64,000 nt of DNA from assembly GCA_937927335.1 (NCBI GenBank), contig CALBDU010000083.1, positions 124,001-188,000 on the forward strand, read 5' to 3'. Origin of the DNA: an uncultured Clostridium sp. GTDB taxonomy: Bacteria > Bacillota > Clostridia > Clostridiales > Clostridiaceae. The notes under the pieces are model-generated. The model was not told the origin of the DNA and searched no databases. It worked only from the letters and a program-made list of their open reading frames with translations. Below are positions 60,357-64,000 of the stretch, piece by piece (the first letter of the stretch is position 1; each line of letters starts with the position of its first letter). The position numbers and the translations under genes are program-made.

Positions 60357-61106
60357 TCACATATTTGCAAAATAGTTTCTATACTCTATAGGAGTTTTCG
60401 AAACATGCTTTTTAAAAAGCTGACAAAATTGTGCTGCTGTGGAAAAACCACAATCAATTGCTATCTCTGATATATTTCTATCTGTGTTTTTAAGCATCTC
60501 CACAGCCCCTTCAATACGCTTTCTTATAACATACTGACTTGGAGAAAACCCTGTGAATTCCTTAAATTTGTGTCTGAAGTGATGATAACTGTAAAAGGAT
60601 AATTGAGCCAAACTTTCAAGGTTGATTTTTTCATTATAGTGTACATCAATATAATTTTTTATATAGTTAAGAGAATCTATGTCTTTTGTGATTTTATGGG
60701 TGTTTATCCTGCGGTCAAGTTCTACCAGAATTTCTACTATCATAGCATTTAACTTAATTTGATAGTGGGATTTTTTATCTAAAAATTCCTGCTTCATATG
60801 TTTTAGATACGTATAAATTTTCATATCAGTATCGTCATATACACCTGCACTTATTTCTATTGGAAGATCATGCAAAAACGCAATGGATATAATATCCGAT
60901 TGCTCTTTAAAACTTCTGTCATGACTGGTATTAGGATGCATAAAACAAAAAGTATTTTTTGTAAATGAAAATTTTTTACCATTAATTATTGTAGAACCAT
61001 TTCCATTAATATAATAAACAAGTTCATAGCAGTGATGCTTATGAAATTCTCGATAGCTGGATACATTACACTTATTAAAAAATAAAAATACAAGTTTTGC
61101 TTCCAT
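60357..61106 (-). CDS. AraC-family transcriptional regulator
   Basis: 249 residues from the ATG at 61106 (GAGGGGTG upstream). N-terminal cupin sensor (FHKHHCYELVYYINGNGS, HPNTSHDR) and C-terminal double helix-turn-helix (INLESLAQLSFYSYHHFRHKF; ISEIAIDCGFSTAAQFCQLF). Divergent from the cyclase-family gene with 154 bases between, so it probably controls it in response to a small molecule. Confidence 0.94.
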   Translation of the reverse strand: MEAKLVFLFFNKCNVSSYREFHKHHCYELVYYINGNGSTIINGKKFSFTKNTFCFMHPNTSHDRSFKEQSDIISIAFLHDLPIEISAGVYDDTDMKIYTYLKHMKQEFLDKKSHYQIKLNAMIVEILVELDRRINTHKITKDIDSLNYIKNYIDVHYNEKINLESLAQLSFYSYHHFRHKFKEFTGFSPSQYVIRKRIEGAVEMLKNTDRNISEIAIDCGFSTAAQFCQLFKKHVSKTPIEYRNYFANM

Positions 61107-61260
61107 ATACATCACCCCTCAAATAGCCAAATAATATAATTAATATCCTCAATTTATTATATAACTAATTCTTTAATCACGCTATTATTATAATGATTTA
61201 TTTATTCTGCAATAAATATTTAACCATTTTATATAATTATAGCGCAAGGAGATTTTAAAA

Positions 61261-61932
61261 ATGATTCCAAATATAACCAAAATATTAGACCTTTCAAAAC
61301 CAATATTCACTAATTGCCCAGGCTGGCCGGATTTACCTACATTAAAAATTGATGTAATAAAAACTCAATCAAATGATGGGTATAATTTAGAAGAACTGCG
61401 TGATTTTAATCTTCATTCCACTACACATTTAGATGCACCATATCATTTTATAAATGAAGGAAAAAAAATAAATGACATTTCGATAGATAAATTTCAAGGT
61501 ACTGCAGTAGTTGTAAACTTGCTACACAAGAACGCTGCTGAACGAATCACAAAAGAAGATTTGATTACATATGATAAAAAAATCAAAGAAGGAGATATAG
61601 TACTGCTTTGTACAGGCTGGGGACAGAAAAGAGCGACCTCAAAGGAATATATGTATGAATGGCCTGATTTGGATGCTACAGGCGCAGAGTATCTAGTTTC
61701 AAAAAAAATAAAAGGTGTAGGTATTGATGGCTTAAGTATTGGAGGATATGGAGATGAAAAGGCTCTACCTTCTCATTTAACACTACTGGGAGCAGATATT
61801 TGGGTTTGCGAAGATATGTTAATCCCAAAAGAGATCTTCAGTCATGAACGATGGTATTTTACGGCTTTTCCATTAAATGTTATAGGCTGCAGTGGATCCC
61901 CTGTAAGGGCTTTAGCAATGCAATTTTGTTAA
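61261..61932 (+). CDS. Cyclase-family metal-dependent hydrolase
   Basis: 223 residues. The family metal motif HxGTHxDxPxH appears as HSTTHLDAPYHF (Gly replaced by Thr), with LCTGWGQK, IDGLSIG and a late GADIWVCEDML. Relatives include kynurenine formamidase and isatin hydrolase. RBS AAGGAG. Probably regulated by the divergent AraC protein; substrate unknown. Confidence 0.9.
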   Translation: MIPNITKILDLSKPIFTNCPGWPDLPTLKIDVIKTQSNDGYNLEELRDFNLHSTTHLDAPYHFINEGKKINDISIDKFQGTAVVVNLLHKNAAERITKEDLITYDKKIKEGDIVLLCTGWGQKRATSKEYMYEWPDLDATGAEYLVSKKIKGVGIDGLSIGGYGDEKALPSHLTLLGADIWVCEDMLIPKEIFSHERWYFTAFPLNVIGCSGSPVRALAMQFC

Positions 61933-62120
61933 TGTCCCTTTCCTAGAGTGTGTGTGATTTTTCTGTATATTAGTTTACTTATCTCACCAATTCCTTAAGG
62001 ACAGCTGAGTATTAATACAAATTCATTAACGAAAAAAATCCTACTGACTATATTAATTTTATGATATAACTTTCATTTTGAAGGATGGCATGGAATTAAA
62101 ATGGAATATTTAAATGAAGT

Positions 62121-62168
62121 AACACCCACAGGATTGGCAGTGGAATACCTTTCCTGTGGGTGTTTTGT
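62121..62168 (+). terminator. Intrinsic terminator
   Basis: Perfect 13-bp stem AACACCCACAGGA (62121-62133) / TCCTGTGGGTGTT (62152-62164) then TT. The region 61933-62351 otherwise has no gene I can support. Confidence 0.85.
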
Positions 62169-62351
62169 TGTTGGGCTCTTACCTGGAAAGGGCGTAATTA
62201 CTTGGATTTAATGAATGCAAAAACTCCTTCAAATATTTATGTGGATACCTATATATTGCAGTTGTATTTATAATAGTATATAATTTAAATAATAATTAAA
62301 TTAAAATTTATATTAAAATTATCGTAATTTGGATATTACAGAGGTATTATT

Positions 62352-62561
62352 ATGAAAATATTCATATTCTTGCTGTTGGAAGTAATTGTGTTTCTGCTTT
62401 CATTACTTTTGAGCAAGGTTATTTTAAATGTATTTCAAAAGAATATTTTAAAAAAACAATATGAAATCACAATAAGGTTTCGTTATTTCATTTCTATGTT
62501 AATTACGCTTTTGGTTGGGATAGCCGCAGGAAAAATGATAATAGGTAATCATATAGTGTGA
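62352..62561 (+). CDS. Small two-helix membrane protein
   Basis: 69 residues with hydrophobic segments at about 2-24 and 47-63 separated by a basic loop (FQKNILKKQYEITIRFRY). RBS GAGGTA. Followed by 24 bases and another gene; possibly one operon with the coiled-coil and VanW genes. Unknown. Confidence 0.75.
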   Translation: MKIFIFLLLEVIVFLLSLLLSKVILNVFQKNILKKQYEITIRFRYFISMLITLLVGIAAGKMIIGNHIV

Positions 62562-62585
62562 AAGTCAATATATTAAGGAGTGTGT

Positions 62586-63170
62586 ATGATGTCAAAGGTA
62601 ATGTCTATACTGGAAAAGTGCAATTTGGTGGAAAAGGTTAATAATGAGGAGCCGGGCAATTGTCCTGCTGCTGAAGAATTAAACTTGGTACCAGATGAGG
62701 TGCTTGAAACAGAGAATAATATAGAAGCAGAGAATTTTAATAATGGCTTGAAATATGAAAACAAAATGATGATAAATGAGATATACTCTTTATTTGAGCT
62801 TAAAAACAGCAGCATTAACACAGTTTATATGCTTGAAAACCTGATAAATGCTTTACCTCAGAATTTACCTAAAGATGTTGTTAAACAATCTGTAATAAAT
62901 GTTATGAATGCTTCTGATATTCACTTAAATGAACTTCTTTCAGATGGACAGCAGAGGATGGAAGTCTTGAAAACGGTAATGAATGGTTACAATAGTGAAA
63001 CAAACAAGTGCATTGCTGAATATAAAGAGGAAATAGACAGGCTTTCAGACTTAATCAATAATTGTCAAGAGCAAATAAAAATTAAAGAAAGTCTTCTGGA
63101 AGAACAGCAATACATAATTCAATGTGAATCTGATAGAGTAAGCGAAATTATTGACTATTTTTCAAATTAA
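62586..63170 (+). CDS. Hypothetical coiled-coil protein
   Basis: 194 residues from ATG 62586 (AAGGAG eight bases upstream). Acidic N-terminus (CNLVEKVNNEEPGNCPAAEE), then largely helical, with a coiled coil at about 145-190 (CIAEYKEEIDRLSDLINNCQ; ESLLEEQQYIIQ). No membrane segment or enzyme motif. Thirty bases before the VanW gene, so likely co-transcribed. Confidence 0.78.
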   Translation: MMSKVMSILEKCNLVEKVNNEEPGNCPAAEELNLVPDEVLETENNIEAENFNNGLKYENKMMINEIYSLFELKNSSINTVYMLENLINALPQNLPKDVVKQSVINVMNASDIHLNELLSDGQQRMEVLKTVMNGYNSETNKCIAEYKEEIDRLSDLINNCQEQIKIKESLLEEQQYIIQCESDRVSEIIDYFSN

Positions 63171-63200
63171 ATTTTTACATTTAATGCTAAGAGGTGTTGG

Positions 63201-64000
63201 ATGAAGAAAAAATATCGAATCACTGGTAAGTGTAAAATTTTAATAGCCCAATTGTTAATTAGCTCAATAGGTATTGGTATTGGGTGCAATTGGGGATTAA
63301 ATGCAGAAAATAAAAAAGTGGTAATGTTAGCACAGAAGCCTGTGATAACAGGTGTTAATAATATGGAGCAGTCTAAAAAGGTTGTCTCAGTGCAGGATAA
63401 CCTTGGAAATATCTGCATATCTTCTTTCAGCACTAATTTAGGATCATCATCACCTACCAGGATTAACAATATTGTAACATGTGTTAAAGCTATAAATGGA
63501 AAAATTTTAATGCCTGGTGAAGTATTCAGCTTCAATGAGACAGTCGGAGAGAGGACCAAAGAACGGGGCTATATGAATGCGCCAGCTATCATCAATAAAA
63601 AAATCCAGTCTGAACTGGGCGGAGGTATATGCCAGGTTTCAACTACTTTGTACAATGCAGTTTTGCTGACGGGAATAAAAAATATCGATAGAACTCATCA
63701 TTCTTTACCATCTTCCTATGTAGGACTGGGACTTGATGCCACTGTAGATTGGAATAATATAGATTTGAAATTTTCAAATACCTTAAATTATCCCATATGC
63801 ATAGCAGGTTCTGTACAAGATAAAAATTTATGTATTAAAATTTTTTCAAATTCCAGTTTAAATAAAAAATATGTTATTCAAAACAACATAAGTGAACAAG
63901 GGGATATGTATACTGCAGATGTCATCAGAAAAACATATGAAAATGGGAAGGTTACTAATATAGAGCATATTTCCAGTGATGTTTACGTATCCAGTAATTC
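63201..64000 (+). CDS. VanW-family exported protein (3' truncated by window)
   Basis: Open from ATG 63201 to the window end (266 codons). A signal-anchor (KILIAQLLISSIGIGIG) is followed by the VanW domain: MPGEVFSFNETVGERTKERG and the hallmark ELGGGICQVSTTLYNA. VanW proteins are exported, wall-associated and mechanistically undefined; many clostridial copies occur outside vancomycin clusters, as here. RBS AGAGGTG. Confidence 0.93.
   Translation, partial: MKKKYRITGKCKILIAQLLISSIGIGIGCNWGLNAENKKVVMLAQKPVITGVNNMEQSKKVVSVQDNLGNICISSFSTNLGSSSPTRINNIVTCVKAINGKILMPGEVFSFNETVGERTKERGYMNAPAIINKKIQSELGGGICQVSTTLYNAVLLTGIKNIDRTHHSLPSSYVGLGLDATVDWNNIDLKFSNTLNYPICIAGSVQDKNLCIKIFSNSSLNKKYVIQNNISEQGDMYTADVIRKTYENGKVTNIEHISSDVYVSSN

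Noticed and set aside
63167..63559. 130-codon minus-strand open frame near the right edge
   Set aside because: Antisense to the VanW-family gene, whose domain hallmark is intact.

Overview
The window is low-GC chromosomal DNA from a Gram-positive, endospore-forming clostridium. Support for this: strong AGGAGG-type ribosome binding sites throughout, T-rich intrinsic terminators, a SpoVD/FtsI-type transpeptidase, a VanW protein, choline-binding-type wall repeats, methyl-accepting chemotaxis proteins, and phage-borne genes that only make sense in a spore former. No species is claimed.

Region 1 (1-13.6 kb) is mostly ordinary chromosome: the 3' end of a class B penicillin-binding protein, a secreted protein of unknown function, a YtcJ-type amidohydrolase, two small cytosolic proteins, an AlkA-type DNA glycosylase, a threonine-aldolase-type PLP enzyme, a small DUF3953-like membrane protein and two chemotaxis receptors. 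It ends in a visibly GC-richer island (about 11.25-13.65 kb) with a LytTR response regulator, a GHKL sensor kinase and a small Cys-rich protein, probably acquired from another Firmicute. Region 2 (13.7-20.4 kb) holds a 5.3-kb gene for a giant wall-bound multi-domain surface protein, an IS66 TnpA remnant, a perfect 15-bp hairpin and three small genes of unknown function.

Region 3 (20,509-59,937) is an apparently intact prophage of about 39.4 kb integrated in the 3' end of a tRNA-Ala(GGC) gene. It is bounded by a 17-bp direct repeat and by GTGTAGTAAAAA-type repeats that look like integrase arm sites. The order is: integrase, ImmA-type protease and CI-like repressor (leftward); a switch with divergent promoters and five related operators; Cro- and Xis-like genes; an early module with a Spo0E-like phosphatase, a possible annealing protein, a single-chain SbcD-SbcC fusion, a SpoIIID homologue, SSB, an ERCC4 nuclease, a primase-helicase and an iteron-rich candidate origin; a late regulator and DNA adenine methylase; SPP1/HK97-type packaging, head and siphovirus tail genes with a -1 frameshift signal in the tail chaperones; beta-propeller and LamG-like tail proteins; a reverse-strand methyltransferase; lysis genes; and an accessory end.

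The accessory end (55.8-59.6 kb) is the least explained part. It holds a four-gene overlapping operon of unknown proteins with its own promoter, a gene behind a LexA-like box, a His/Cys repeat protein, a 30-residue membrane peptide between two imperfect ~160-bp repeats, and an Arg/Tyr-rich protein. With SpoIIID and Spo0E homologues in the early region, the prophage looks equipped to interfere with or exploit host sporulation (inference).

Region 4 (59,938-64,000) returns to host DNA: the terminator that probably served the tRNA before integration, an AraC-family regulator divergent from a cyclase-family hydrolase, a small membrane protein, a coiled-coil protein and the start of a VanW-family gene.
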